From: JALZUE01 sp051251725
GTDB lineage: Bacteria; Pseudomonadota; Gammaproteobacteria; Enterobacterales; Alteromonadaceae
NCBI GenBank assembly: GCA_051251725.1
Contig: JBPOFN010000018.1
Coordinates: 1 to 64,000 of the forward strand
DNA: 64,000 bases
Reading direction: 5' to 3'
Below are positions 45,435-55,159 of the stretch, one piece after another. The notes below the pieces were generated by a model. That model saw only the letters and a program-made list of their open reading frames with translations, was not told the DNA's origin and made no database searches. Within the stretch, counting starts at the first letter, position 1. Each line of letters opens with the position of its first letter. Both the position numbers and the translations under genes were made by a program.

Positions 45435-46805
45435 ATGAATTTTATTAAAGGATTTACCTTAGACCGCCGTAGTTTTATTAAAGGTGCTGGTGTGGTTGCA
45501 AGCTTGCCTTATCTAGAGTGTATGGCGCAATCAGGTTCAAAAGTGTCGACTAACGTTGGCCTACGCACCACTGCGCCTAAGCGTATGTGTTACATTTCTG
45601 TCCCTAACGGTGTTTCTTTACCCGGTGAAAACTCTGAATATAAAGAGTGGAATTGGTTTCCGTTTGGCGAAGGTGAAAATTATCAGTTCACCAATGTGTT
45701 ATCTTCTTTAGCACCGTTTAAACAAGATATTTCAATTATTAGTGGCTTAAGCCACCCCAGATCAAGAAAGTTATTAGGCCATATTGCTGGCGATACTTTT
45801 TTAACCGGTGGTGATGTTCGCGCTGATTACAATAACAACATTTCCGCTGATCAGTTTGCTGCAGCTATTAAACAACACAATACCCGTTTTCCATCATTAA
45901 CCTTATCTGCCGATGGTGGCGTTGGCTTTAAATCAAGAGCATCGACCCTGTCATTTAATGCTCGTGGTAATGCCATTCCCGCTGAACACAGCCATAGGCT
46001 AATATTCGAACGTTACTTTTCACTAAACGGAAAAACCACTTCAGCAGAGCGAAGAAAAAGCTTACAGCGCGATCAAAAAGTGGTTGATTTATTACTTGAA
46101 GATGCCAAACGTTTACAAAAAAAATTAGGTGCTAGCGACCGAGAAAAAATAACACAGCACTTAGACTCATTAAGTGATTTAGAAGCACAAATAAAGCGAA
46201 ATGAAGCATGGCTTGATATTCCTTTAGCGAACTTTAATAGTGACCATATTGATTTAGCCGTTGATGCTAAAATTGATCCGCAAGCGTATATTCGTACGAT
46301 GTTCGACTTAATCGTTTTGGCTTTTCAGTTAGATTTAACTGAAGTGGTGTCTTATATGGTTTCTCGTGAAGATGGCATGGGATTGGGCGATGCTTACCCG
46401 AAAATTGCATTAGGCTTAAAAAGTGGTCATCACAAAATTAGTCACGATAAAGCTACCGGCCATTGGCAAGAGTGGGGGCAATATGATCAATGGTTAGCGA
46501 GTCACTTTAGTTATTTTGTTGAACGCATGAAAAACACGGAAGACGGATTTGGCTCGTTATTAGACAATACCCAAATATTATATGGCAGCCCTTGTAGCAC
46601 GACACATAATGCACGTAACTGTCCATTGATCTTGGCTGGTGGAAAAAACATGGGCTTAACACACGGTAGCTTCCATAAATTTTCAGAAGACGTTCCTATG
46701 ACTAATTTATTTGTCAAAATGTTGCAGTCGGCTAGCGTGCCGACTAAAACATTTTCTGACAGTAATGAACATACAACAGGCTTAGAAAAACTGTTTTCAG
46801 TGTGA
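45435..46805 (+). CDS. HXXSHH-family (DUF1552) exported protein, copy B
   Basis: 456 residues, paralogous to copy A: VPNGVSLPGENSEYKEWNWFP, LDNTQILYGSPCSTTHNARN and CPLILAGGKNMGLTHGSFHKF. The name motif reads H-K-I-S-H-D (about 333-338), again lacking the last His of H-x-x-S-H-H. The N-terminus LDRRSFIKGAGVV is a twin-arginine signal. The start is 5 bases after the copy B cytochrome stop, with GAGGG inside that gene. FucP follows 81 bases later. Confidence 0.85.
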   Translation: MNFIKGFTLDRRSFIKGAGVVASLPYLECMAQSGSKVSTNVGLRTTAPKRMCYISVPNGVSLPGENSEYKEWNWFPFGEGENYQFTNVLSSLAPFKQDISIISGLSHPRSRKLLGHIAGDTFLTGGDVRADYNNNISADQFAAAIKQHNTRFPSLTLSADGGVGFKSRASTLSFNARGNAIPAEHSHRLIFERYFSLNGKTTSAERRKSLQRDQKVVDLLLEDAKRLQKKLGASDREKITQHLDSLSDLEAQIKRNEAWLDIPLANFNSDHIDLAVDAKIDPQAYIRTMFDLIVLAFQLDLTEVVSYMVSREDGMGLGDAYPKIALGLKSGHHKISHDKATGHWQEWGQYDQWLASHFSYFVERMKNTEDGFGSLLDNTQILYGSPCSTTHNARNCPLILAGGKNMGLTHGSFHKFSEDVPMTNLFVKMLQSASVPTKTFSDSNEHTTGLEKLFSV

Positions 46806-46886
46806 AGCATACTTGAATTCTTAGTATGAATTACCTGTTTAAATCAATATAAAATTATAAAATTATAAAAAAACATCGAGGAAATT

Positions 46887-48227
46887 ATGGAATTAAACCA
46901 AACAGTCAGTGATAGCGAGCTTGTTAGTTCGACTGAAACAAAAGCAAAAACGCGGATTATTTCAGCCGGCTTAATATGGCCTTTTGTATTAATTACTGCC
47001 TGTTTTGCCTTATGGGGCGCAGCCAATAACATGACTGATTTGCTGGTGCCAGCCTTCCAAAAAGTACTGAGTATGAGCCAATTTCAGTCATCTTTCATTC
47101 AATCGGCTTTTTATGGTGCTTACTTTTGTATGGCGTTACCTGCGGCCTATTTAATTCAAAAATATAGTTATAAAAATGGCGTTTTAGTTGGCTTAAGTAT
47201 TTATGCTATTGGCGCTATCTTATGTTATCCCGCTAGCCAAGCAATGAGCTTTGAGTATTTTTTAATTGCCTTTTATGTGTTTGCGGCAGGTTGCGCCATT
47301 TTAGAAACGGTAGCGGCTCCTTATATTATGACCATGGGGCCAGAAGAAACGGCGACTCAACGCATTAATTTAGCGCAAGCTTTTAATCCTATTGGGGTGT
47401 TAATGGGGGTGTTTTTAGGAAAAGAAGTGATCTTAAAAGGCTTAAATGAGGCAACTGAAGCCGATCGTGCTGCGATGACAGCCGATGCCTTAAGTGGTAT
47501 TCAAGCACAAGAGCTTGGCAACGTAGTAACCGCTTACGTTATTGTGGCACTGGTTGCGATAAGTTTAGCGGCAATTATCTTTTTTACTCGCTTTCCAGCG
47601 GCTAAATCAGATGACAAGTTTGGTAGTTTAAAAGCTTCTTTTAACCGTTTAAAAAGTAATAGCAACTGGAAATTTGCGGTAGTAACGCAGTTTTTTTATG
47701 TTGGCTGTCAAGTGGGCGTTTGGACGTATGCCATAAAATATATTATGGATAACTTGTCAGGCGTTACGAATGTTGCGGAAGCCGGTGACTATGTATTTTA
47801 TGGTTTATGTGTTTACACTTGTTTCCGTTTTATCTGCACCTTTTTAATGAGTTACATCTGCCCAGCACGTTTATTAACGATTATGGCGAGCCTTGCTATT
47901 GGCTTAATTACGGTTGCCGTTTTTGTCGGTGGTGACATTGGTACTTATGCCTTATTAGGTTGTTTTTCGTGTATGTCGTTAATGTTCCCAACTATTTATG
48001 GCTTAGGTTTAACAGGCGTAGGTGAAGATCGTAAACTGGGTGGCTCATTCATTATTATGGCCATTTTAGGTGGTGCTGTTTTAGTACCGCTTCAAGGTTG
48101 GATTATTGATCAAACCAACAATGTTAATATGAGCTATTTATTACCGTTGTTCTGTTTTACAGTGGTACTTATATTCAGTATTTTTGCTCGTAAAAAAGAA
48201 GTTGCTGCTGGTTATGTCCACGACTAA
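46887..48227 (+). CDS. fucP: L-fucose:H+ symporter (FucP-type MFS permease)
   Basis: 446 residues, twelve predicted helices. Close to FucP: WGAANNMTDLLVPAFQ in helix 1 contains the conserved acidic residue (Asp51), and GCAILETVAAPYI in helix 4 the conserved Glu140. In E. coli FucP the corresponding Asp46 and Glu135 are needed for proton coupling and sugar binding. SFIQSAFYGAYF and LAQAFNPIGVLMGV are also family blocks. It imports free L-fucose released in the periplasm. GAGGAA lies just upstream. It is co-oriented with the DUF1592/DUF1552 run and the sigma/FecR pair, 48 bases before the sigma gene. Confidence 0.9.
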   Translation: MELNQTVSDSELVSSTETKAKTRIISAGLIWPFVLITACFALWGAANNMTDLLVPAFQKVLSMSQFQSSFIQSAFYGAYFCMALPAAYLIQKYSYKNGVLVGLSIYAIGAILCYPASQAMSFEYFLIAFYVFAAGCAILETVAAPYIMTMGPEETATQRINLAQAFNPIGVLMGVFLGKEVILKGLNEATEADRAAMTADALSGIQAQELGNVVTAYVIVALVAISLAAIIFFTRFPAAKSDDKFGSLKASFNRLKSNSNWKFAVVTQFFYVGCQVGVWTYAIKYIMDNLSGVTNVAEAGDYVFYGLCVYTCFRFICTFLMSYICPARLLTIMASLAIGLITVAVFVGGDIGTYALLGCFSCMSLMFPTIYGLGLTGVGEDRKLGGSFIIMAILGGAVLVPLQGWIIDQTNNVNMSYLLPLFCFTVVLIFSIFARKKEVAAGYVHD

Positions 48228-48274
48228 TTTTAACGACAAAATGATAATCACACGGCTGAATAAACGGGGATAAA

Positions 48275-48802
48275 ATGAATAAAGAACATCAATTATTTAC
48301 TTCGTTTATTCGGCAGTATCAAGCCACATTGAGAAACTACATCCGTGGTTTGGGTGTATTTTCTCATGCGGTTGATGATATTGCCCAAGAGACGTTTATC
48401 GTTGCTTATAAAGAACTTGAAAAATTTGACCAAAGCTTAGATTTTGGTCATTGGCTTAAGGGCATCGCGAGAAATTTAGTTCGTAATGAAATTAGAAAAA
48501 ATGCCCGTCAAGCCCGTATAATGAATGATAAATTGTCGTTATTTTTAATTGACTCATTTGAATTAAATTACGAAGCAACGGTTGGTGAACATCAAGAAAT
48601 AGCGGCTTTGAACGAGTGCATAAATAACTTACCAATGAAAAGCAAAGAATTACTTAATTATAAATACCATAAAGAGCATGACAGCAAAGAAATTTCTACG
48701 GTTATAGGTATGAGTGCTACTGCTATACGCTTATCTTTAATGCGCATTCGTCATAAATTAAAACATTGTATCGACTTTAGGTTGGGCTATGAGCAACGAT
48801 AA
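48275..48802 (+). CDS. ECF sigma factor (Rhodopirellula/Verrucomicrobium-type)
   Basis: 175 residues. Region 2 is seen in LRNYIRGLGVFSHAVDDIAQETFIVAYKELEKFD and GHWLKGIARNLVRNEIRK; region 4 in LPMKSKELLNYKYHKEHDSKEISTVIGMSATAIRLSLMRIRHKL. The pattern resembles the sub-family paired with FecR/LamG proteins in Planctomycetes and Verrucomicrobia. Its stop overlaps the FecR-like gene by 14 bases, so it is likely controlled by that protein. Likely targets are genes of this locus. GGGGA is placed five bases before the ATG. Confidence 0.88.
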   Translation: MNKEHQLFTSFIRQYQATLRNYIRGLGVFSHAVDDIAQETFIVAYKELEKFDQSLDFGHWLKGIARNLVRNEIRKNARQARIMNDKLSLFLIDSFELNYEATVGEHQEIAALNECINNLPMKSKELLNYKYHKEHDSKEISTVIGMSATAIRLSLMRIRHKLKHCIDFRLGYEQR

Positions 48803-50486
48803 ACAAATTCAACGTTTCGAGGAATTACTTTCCTTGCTGCTTGATACGAGTTTAACAGGTGAGCAGTTTGAAGAATTAATAATACTGGCTGAACATGATG
48901 AAGCGCTTAAGGCGCAGTTACGTGATCAACTTAATATTGATCACTTGCTTTACCAAAATGCTGAATCAAAAGAAATTTTAGATACATTTGTTAACGCAAC
49001 ACTTGAACTAGCCGCTGTTCAAAAAACATCGAATGAATTTGAAACGAATATTATTACTGCTATTCGTAATGAAAAAAACAAGGTGTTAAATCGTAAAGCA
49101 AGTAAAAATAAGCTAAAAACATTTAAGCATTATTATTTCCCTTGGATATTGTCGGGTTTAAGCATGGCAGCTTGTGCTTTACTGTCGATTCAATATTTTC
49201 ATTCGCCGATTGACCCTTTCACCGAGCAAGATACTATTGCGGAGTATCAATACACTGGTGTAGCTGTGATAGCGAATGTGTTGAGCTTAGATCGAAGTTC
49301 CCCCTTTAAAACGGGTGATATTGTGCAAGCAGGTGAACTAATAGTTTCACACGGTTTTCTTGAGTTGGAATTTTATCGTGGTGCTCAATTAAAAATCGCA
49401 GGTCCAACAACAATTAACATCATTGATGAAGAGCATATTCAATTACTTAGCGGTAAAGTAATGACAGATGTACCTAAAGTGGCTATTGGTTTTACTATAG
49501 ACACACCAAACAGTGAAATTATTGATTTAGGCACTGAAATTGGCGTAGAAGTATTACCCAACGGACAGTCAAATGTTCATGTGTTTGAGGGGTTGGTCGA
49601 AGCAAGAAGTAAACAAGGTGATAGCCAATTAATTGAAAAAGATCAGGCGGTTAAATTTTCTGGCCAATCAAAATCCAGTTGGTTTAATAGCCCTACATTA
49701 GCCAATGACTTTGCAGAATTTAAACAAATTGATGATTTAACAGGAAACGCGGTAAACGTTAAGCATCAAAAATGGTTACTCAGTAAAAACAATATTTTAA
49801 AAAATCCAAATTTAGTTACTTATTATGATTTTGAACCCGATTCCCAAAGTCCTAGAGTACTTAATAACCTTTCTAAATACGGAAATGACCATAATGGCGC
49901 AATTGTTGGTGCACAGTGGAGTGATGGCCCATGGAAAGGAAAACATGCCTTAAACTTTAAACAAGCAAGTGATCGGGTCAGAATTGATATTGATAATAAA
50001 CTTACCAATTTTACCTTGGCAGCTTGGGTACAAATAGATAGTTTAGATAGAAAGTTCAATTCAATTTTATTAACAGATGGTTTTTCGCCGGGCGATATAC
50101 ATTGGCAAATATCTAATTTTAGTGCCAAACCTAAAGCTGCTGGATCAATGGTGTTGGGTTTAAAATCATTAAAAAACGGTAGTAAAAATTATCGATATGC
50201 ACCATTTTTTACACCAGAGGAGTCTGGTACTTGGTATCATTTAGTGATGCGTTTTTATTATGAGAGTGACATGCTTGCGATGTTTATTAATGGCGAGAAA
50301 GTTAAAGAAACTAAAATAACTAATCCTTCTAAATATTGGCAAATAGGCTCCGCTTCTATTGGGAATTGGGATAATACCAATACCATTAATCCCTTAAGAA
50401 ATTTAAACGGTAGTATAGCTGAGATGGTGATTTTTAGTAGTGCACTTGATGATAATGATATTAAAACACTAGCTTTAACTGATTAA
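48789..50486 (+). CDS. FecR-like transmembrane regulator with C-terminal LamG domain
   Basis: 565 residues. The N-terminal ~110 residues are a helical cytoplasmic anti-sigma-type region. One transmembrane helix spans about 117-137. The periplasmic FecR domain lies at about 165-280 (GAQLKIAGPTTINIIDEEHIQLLSGKV, DTPNSEIIDLGTEIGVEV). A LamG/concanavalin-like domain lies at about 345-565 (NLVTYYDFEPDSQSPRVLNN, FTLAAWVQIDSLD, MFINGEKVKETK). FecR normally relays a signal from an outer-membrane receptor to the ECF sigma factor. Here the lectin-like tail could sense glycan in the periplasm. The overlap with sigma ensures balanced synthesis. Confidence 0.82.
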   Translation: MSNDKQIQRFEELLSLLLDTSLTGEQFEELIILAEHDEALKAQLRDQLNIDHLLYQNAESKEILDTFVNATLELAAVQKTSNEFETNIITAIRNEKNKVLNRKASKNKLKTFKHYYFPWILSGLSMAACALLSIQYFHSPIDPFTEQDTIAEYQYTGVAVIANVLSLDRSSPFKTGDIVQAGELIVSHGFLELEFYRGAQLKIAGPTTINIIDEEHIQLLSGKVMTDVPKVAIGFTIDTPNSEIIDLGTEIGVEVLPNGQSNVHVFEGLVEARSKQGDSQLIEKDQAVKFSGQSKSSWFNSPTLANDFAEFKQIDDLTGNAVNVKHQKWLLSKNNILKNPNLVTYYDFEPDSQSPRVLNNLSKYGNDHNGAIVGAQWSDGPWKGKHALNFKQASDRVRIDIDNKLTNFTLAAWVQIDSLDRKFNSILLTDGFSPGDIHWQISNFSAKPKAAGSMVLGLKSLKNGSKNYRYAPFFTPEESGTWYHLVMRFYYESDMLAMFINGEKVKETKITNPSKYWQIGSASIGNWDNTNTINPLRNLNGSIAEMVIFSSALDDNDIKTLALTD

Positions 50487-50971
50487 CCGCGACAACTGAA
50501 TCTGGCCCAAAATTTTTGCTAGCCGGTGTTCATTGTCAATTACGGAAATTTTAGGCGTATTTAATAAATTGTTGGTTTAAAAAGTACTTTTTAAACCATA
50601 CCGTTATGCCACTTTAACCGCTAGAAGTAATGGTATTTCCCATTTAATATGTACCCCCGTTCTCACCGACCGGCGTTTTTTAAGACAGTTGCCGCCTAAA
50701 TTGTTAAATAGCTTCTTTATAAGGCTTAAATTTGTATTTATAAACACTAAGCTGTATGTTTAAATATAATATGCCGTCTCTGTGTGTTTCGTTAAACCAC
50801 TAAAATCAGTTTGGTCGCTAGTTAGGTGATTTATTTATGTAGATAACGTTCCCTGTGATTTAGCCAGCGATGTACCCCATCAACATAATCTGTGATAGCG
50901 CCTGATAAATTAGTATTGGTTGAGTTTGATGGGCGAGGTAATAACGGATTTTAATTTATTTGAAGCTAAAA
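50487..50971. other. intergenic region between the sigma/FecR pair and GH29
   Basis: No gene is seen in 485 bases. It must include the GH29 promoter. I found no terminator-like hairpin with a T-run after the FecR-LamG stop, and no repeat stands out. Confidence 0.4.
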
Positions 50972-52897
50972 ATGAGAAAAACAATACAAAAACATTCCCT
51001 TGCCCAGCTAGTTATTACTAGTGTTTTACTTATTATAACGGGTTGCTCAAATGGCAATGTCGATCCGATTAAACAAGCTGATGATTATTGGGTTGTATTT
51101 GACCTGAACCAACAGCCAGAGCAGCTAACAAAAGAGCAAGATGCAACTTGGCCGTTTGAATTAAACCGCGTTGGTAAATATGATATTCAAGTAATAGCTG
51201 ATGTTTCAGCGCCATATTCTGACACGGAAATAAATACAACACCGAATGTTTCGCTTTCGATAGACGGTAAAAAGATAACCGCAGCGCTTAAACAAAGCTT
51301 TCGCGTAACCTCACATAATAAACCAGCTAATGTTTTTCAATTTGAAACTGTTCATCAATTTACTCAAGCAGGCTCGCATACGTTAACTTTTAAAAATAAC
51401 AATACTGTTAAAATCGGCGGTAAGGTGCAGCAAGTACGGTTAGTGCCTAACTATAAAAATGCCTTTGGAAGTGGCGACTTTCACAAACAATGGTTAACAA
51501 TGCATGAATCACCTCAAAAACAGGGCGCACTGAAGTGGTTTAAACAAGCTCGGTTGGGCATGTTTATTCATTGGGGACTTTATTCAGGCGCTGCCGGTTC
51601 ATGGCAAGGTACTACCATTGAAAATTCTTCAATTCCAGGCCCTAAAGTGGCTGAATGGTTAATGTATAAGTTTCAAATTTCGCGTGAAACATACGCTGAA
51701 TTAGCCAAAACCTTTAATCCGGATAAATCATTTGCGCAAAACATTGCTCGACTCGCAAAAGATGTTGGAATGAAATATGTTGTTATCACCACTAAACATC
51801 ATGATGGCTTTGCTTTATTTGACTCGAAAGTTTCACAATTTGATGTGGTAGATGCCAGTCCATTCAAAGCAGATATCGTTAAAGAGCTATATGATGCGGT
51901 ACGTGCAGAAGGGTTAGAGTTTGGCGTTTATTATTCTCATGGTAATGACTGGGCTGATGGAACCGATGGTAATTATGCCAACGTTAAAAAACAAAATGAT
52001 GAGTTAGGCATTTACACTCACCCACAAGGAAAAAACCTTTGGGATCCAAGTAACAATACTCATAGTGAATATTTACAAAGTAAGGCTTACCCACAAGTGG
52101 CTGAGCTAATTAAATTGTTACCTGAACTTCGCCTGTTCTGGTTTGATGGTGATGGTTTAATTACAGAACAACAAGCCTTTTATTTTTACAGGTTGGTTTT
52201 TGACATGAACCCGAATATTTTAGTTAACCGGCGCGTGGGTTATGACTTTGGTGACTATTTAGACTCAGGCGATAATGTTATTCCTTCATCAAACGATAAA
52301 CTTGATAAACACTGGGAAACTTGTGGTACCACGAATAATTCTTGGGGGTATAACGACCACGACCATAACTGGAAAAGCACCAAAGAGCTGCTTTATTACT
52401 TTATTGATATAACCTCGAAAGGTGGAAACTACCTGTTAAATATTGGCCCTGACGGGAATGGAAAGGTACCTGAAGCCAGTGCACTTCGATTAAGAGAAAT
52501 GGGGCAATGGATCCACACCAATAGTGATGCTATTTTTGGTACCACCCCTTGGAAAGTGCAAAGTGAAGGGCAAGCGGAAGCATTATTAAAAGGTACAGGG
52601 CACCGTGCTGAAAAAGGCTTTACTCGCACCTTTAGCCAACAAGACTTTTGGTTTACTGCTCGCAGTGAGCAAGGAGCCAATAAAGTGTATGCTATGTCTT
52701 TAGTACAACCTCAAGGTAAAGTCAGCATCAAATCTTTGAATAGTAGCGCCGGTGAGATCGCCGCCGTTAAACTACTGGGTAGCAATAAACCATTAGCGTG
52801 GCAACAAAGTTCATCGGCACTCGAAGTTGATTTTACGGATGTTAAGTTAAGTGAAATTGATGAAAACGGTTATGCCATTGAAGTGTTATTAAAGTAA
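50972..52897 (+). CDS. GH29 alpha-L-fucosidase lipoprotein
   Basis: 641 residues from ATG 50972 (a TTG at 50960 is alternative). The lipobox is IITGC (Cys25). Residues about 40-165 are a beta-sandwich, CBM-like module (GSHTLTFKNNNTVKIGGKVQ). The GH29 barrel follows: LGMFIHWGLYSGAAGSW, YVVITTKHHDGFALFDS, GVYYSHGNDW and LRLFWFDGDGL, whose Asp392 is the probable retaining nucleophile. A C-terminal beta domain closes the protein. It would cut alpha-L-fucosyl residues at the membrane surface. The gene is monocistronic with a terminator. Confidence 0.92.
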   Translation: MRKTIQKHSLAQLVITSVLLIITGCSNGNVDPIKQADDYWVVFDLNQQPEQLTKEQDATWPFELNRVGKYDIQVIADVSAPYSDTEINTTPNVSLSIDGKKITAALKQSFRVTSHNKPANVFQFETVHQFTQAGSHTLTFKNNNTVKIGGKVQQVRLVPNYKNAFGSGDFHKQWLTMHESPQKQGALKWFKQARLGMFIHWGLYSGAAGSWQGTTIENSSIPGPKVAEWLMYKFQISRETYAELAKTFNPDKSFAQNIARLAKDVGMKYVVITTKHHDGFALFDSKVSQFDVVDASPFKADIVKELYDAVRAEGLEFGVYYSHGNDWADGTDGNYANVKKQNDELGIYTHPQGKNLWDPSNNTHSEYLQSKAYPQVAELIKLLPELRLFWFDGDGLITEQQAFYFYRLVFDMNPNILVNRRVGYDFGDYLDSGDNVIPSSNDKLDKHWETCGTTNNSWGYNDHDHNWKSTKELLYYFIDITSKGGNYLLNIGPDGNGKVPEASALRLREMGQWIHTNSDAIFGTTPWKVQSEGQAEALLKGTGHRAEKGFTRTFSQQDFWFTARSEQGANKVYAMSLVQPQGKVSIKSLNSSAGEIAAVKLLGSNKPLAWQQSSSALEVDFTDVKLSEIDENGYAIEVLLK

Positions 52898-52955
52898 TTA
52901 ACTGAAGTGGTCAAGTAAAATTAGCTAAGTCCATTAAACCGGCCTCTAAAAAAAA

Positions 52956-52984
52956 GGCCTCAAAAACTTTGAGACCTTTTTATT
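52956..52984 (+). terminator. intrinsic terminator after GH29
   Basis: GGCCTCAAA and TTTGAGACC form a stem with a short loop and one mismatch, followed by TTTTTATT, 58 bases after the GH29 stop and in front of the convergent sulfatase gene. Confidence 0.7.
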
Positions 52985-53055
52985 CGCAATTTGTTAGCCG
53001 GTACTATGGGTTATCACTAGTACCGGCTATAGATTTATCGTTGAACGAGGCAACG

Positions 53056-54876
53056 CTATTTTTTCACTTTAAAACTCTCGCTTTTGATCATGAAGTTATT
53101 CTTATCAATCAAGACAAAAAGATATTCCACAACATCCTTTGGCAGCTTTGCCGTTACTGCTGTTTTCATACCTGCGTTAGTAACGATACTCGCATTTGTT
53201 CTGGTATATCTTTTGTCTTTTTTACCTTTAAATAACACATAGGCATAATCTAACGGAGTTTTGTTATCAGCAAGCTCAATAGTTGCCGTATGTTGTTTAG
53301 CATTGTATGCCTGATTTTCGATTACTGGTAAAGCTTTTTTATCTGCTTCGCTAAGACCTTTATACTCTGGGTTTTTACTTGGAAACTCTGCATTGTGATC
53401 AGCTAATAGACGTTCAAGCTTAGCTGCAAGCGATTTAACAATATTGGCATACTGGTTATCACCAGCTAGATCACTTTGTTCACCAATATCATGAATTTTT
53501 CCTGCTTTATATAAGCGGAATAAAGAATAGCTGTTATCTTTATAGTTTTTGTAAAGTTTAAAATCACCTTCACGTATTGCTGATTGCATTTGAGAGTCTG
53601 AGTTGTGCGGGAAGTGCCACCACAAAAATTCTCGCTCGATACCGTCTGAATCTTTAACAGTATCACTTTTGCCATTCAGCACTGACGAAATATCAAGGCC
53701 ACTTAGTTTGGCTTGCTGTTTAGCTGTAAGTGAAGTACCGGTTAGCTTCATAATGGTTGGAAAATAATCTAATTGATTAACCATATTATCAAACTGAGTT
53801 CCTGCTTTAATGCTTGGTCCGCTAATGATCATAGGCACACGAACGCCGCCTTCTTGTGCATATTTTTTGCCTTTATCGAGCGGGGCATTATCGGTAATAA
53901 TTTCACGACGACGATCTTCAGCGCCGCCATTATCCGAGCTCATAAAGATGTAAGTGGTTTCAATAAGCTTTTTACCCGGGTTACGTGGATCATCGGTAGA
54001 TTTAAGTAAATCAACCACACGGCCTAAGCTCCAATCTACGGTGGTTACCATAGCGCCATAATATGGGTTAGTTTGCCCAGGCGTCGTAATGTCTGACTTA
54101 TCCTTAGGGAAATCAATACCTAACTTATCAGTATAATATTCTAACAAGTTACGGTTACGAGTGATGATAGGGTAATGTACCATCCAATGTGCTAAATAAA
54201 GGAAAAATGGTTTTTCGTCATTGGTGCTATCACGAACAAACTTAAGTGCTTCTTCGGTTACTGGTTGGTAAGGGTAAGGGATACCGTTAGGATGCTTTTC
54301 ACTTGTTGGGAAATATAGTTCTTTACCTAATGGAAATTTTTCTTTTTTGCCATAACCCGAAAAATCTTTAGAGCGATCTTTTAAGTCGCTGTGCGCGCCA
54401 CGTTTGGTATAAGCAACATCAAAGCCTTTTTTAGCGCCGTGAATGTGCCATTTACCAACTTGTGCTGTACGGTAGCCATTTTTTTGTAGTGCTTCACTAA
54501 GGATTATTTCACCATCTTCATCGGGTAAGGTATTGATGAAAAAAGGTGCAATCATTTTTTGACTGTTAGCAGAGTTAGGAAGTCGATTGCCATTGACATG
54601 GGTAAAATAAGTTTTGGCAGGGTGCTGACCTGTTAATAAACCTGCACGTGATGGACCACAGGTTGGGGCAGGAGAATAGCCTTGAGTAAACAGCATACCT
54701 TCAGCTGCTAAAGCCTCCATGTTAGGCGTTTCCCATGGGCTGGGCTCACCGACATTATAAATATTGGTATCCTGCCAACCTAAGTCATCAACGTAGAATA
54801 TTATAATATTGGGTTTAAATTCAGCATAAACCATGCTGCTGCACAATAAACTAAGAAGTACGCATAATACTCTCAT
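53056..54876 (-). CDS. secreted sulfatase (type I, formylglycine-dependent)
   Basis: 606 residues with a signal peptide (about 1-18). IIIFYVDDLGWQD gives the N-terminal metal-binding Asp pair. CGPSRAGLLTG (Cys73) is the C-x-P-S-R motif whose Cys is converted to formylglycine by a maturation enzyme not in this window. VGKWHIHG, SDNGGAED and LPHN-type blocks are typical of the S1 family. The C-terminal ~110 residues form an extra domain. It likely removes sulfate from fucose residues. AAAGG lies eight bases before the ATG. It is the only sulfatase in the window. Confidence 0.9.
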   Translation of the reverse strand: MRVLCVLLSLLCSSMVYAEFKPNIIIFYVDDLGWQDTNIYNVGEPSPWETPNMEALAAEGMLFTQGYSPAPTCGPSRAGLLTGQHPAKTYFTHVNGNRLPNSANSQKMIAPFFINTLPDEDGEIILSEALQKNGYRTAQVGKWHIHGAKKGFDVAYTKRGAHSDLKDRSKDFSGYGKKEKFPLGKELYFPTSEKHPNGIPYPYQPVTEEALKFVRDSTNDEKPFFLYLAHWMVHYPIITRNRNLLEYYTDKLGIDFPKDKSDITTPGQTNPYYGAMVTTVDWSLGRVVDLLKSTDDPRNPGKKLIETTYIFMSSDNGGAEDRRREIITDNAPLDKGKKYAQEGGVRVPMIISGPSIKAGTQFDNMVNQLDYFPTIMKLTGTSLTAKQQAKLSGLDISSVLNGKSDTVKDSDGIEREFLWWHFPHNSDSQMQSAIREGDFKLYKNYKDNSYSLFRLYKAGKIHDIGEQSDLAGDNQYANIVKSLAAKLERLLADHNAEFPSKNPEYKGLSEADKKALPVIENQAYNAKQHTATIELADNKTPLDYAYVLFKGKKDKRYTRTNASIVTNAGMKTAVTAKLPKDVVEYLFVLIDKNNFMIKSESFKVKK

Positions 54877-55159
54877 CGATATAACCTTTCTCTTGTGTGT
54901 AAATAATGTGACGAGCGTTTGTTTAACTTGTTGTCATCGTATTTGCCCATCCTGTTGTTGGCAAGCTTACCTATTATTTTAAAAGAAGCCAAAAACTTTA
55001 CGTAATTTTACGTTTATTATATATAATTTTACTTTATGGTTTGTGGTTTTTTAGTGGGAACGTTAATATTATCTCAATTTAATGTCTATTTTACTAAATG
55101 TATAGTTATATTTTATATGTAATAAGCTTTTGTTTGGTGGGATGCGCAGCTATAAATAT

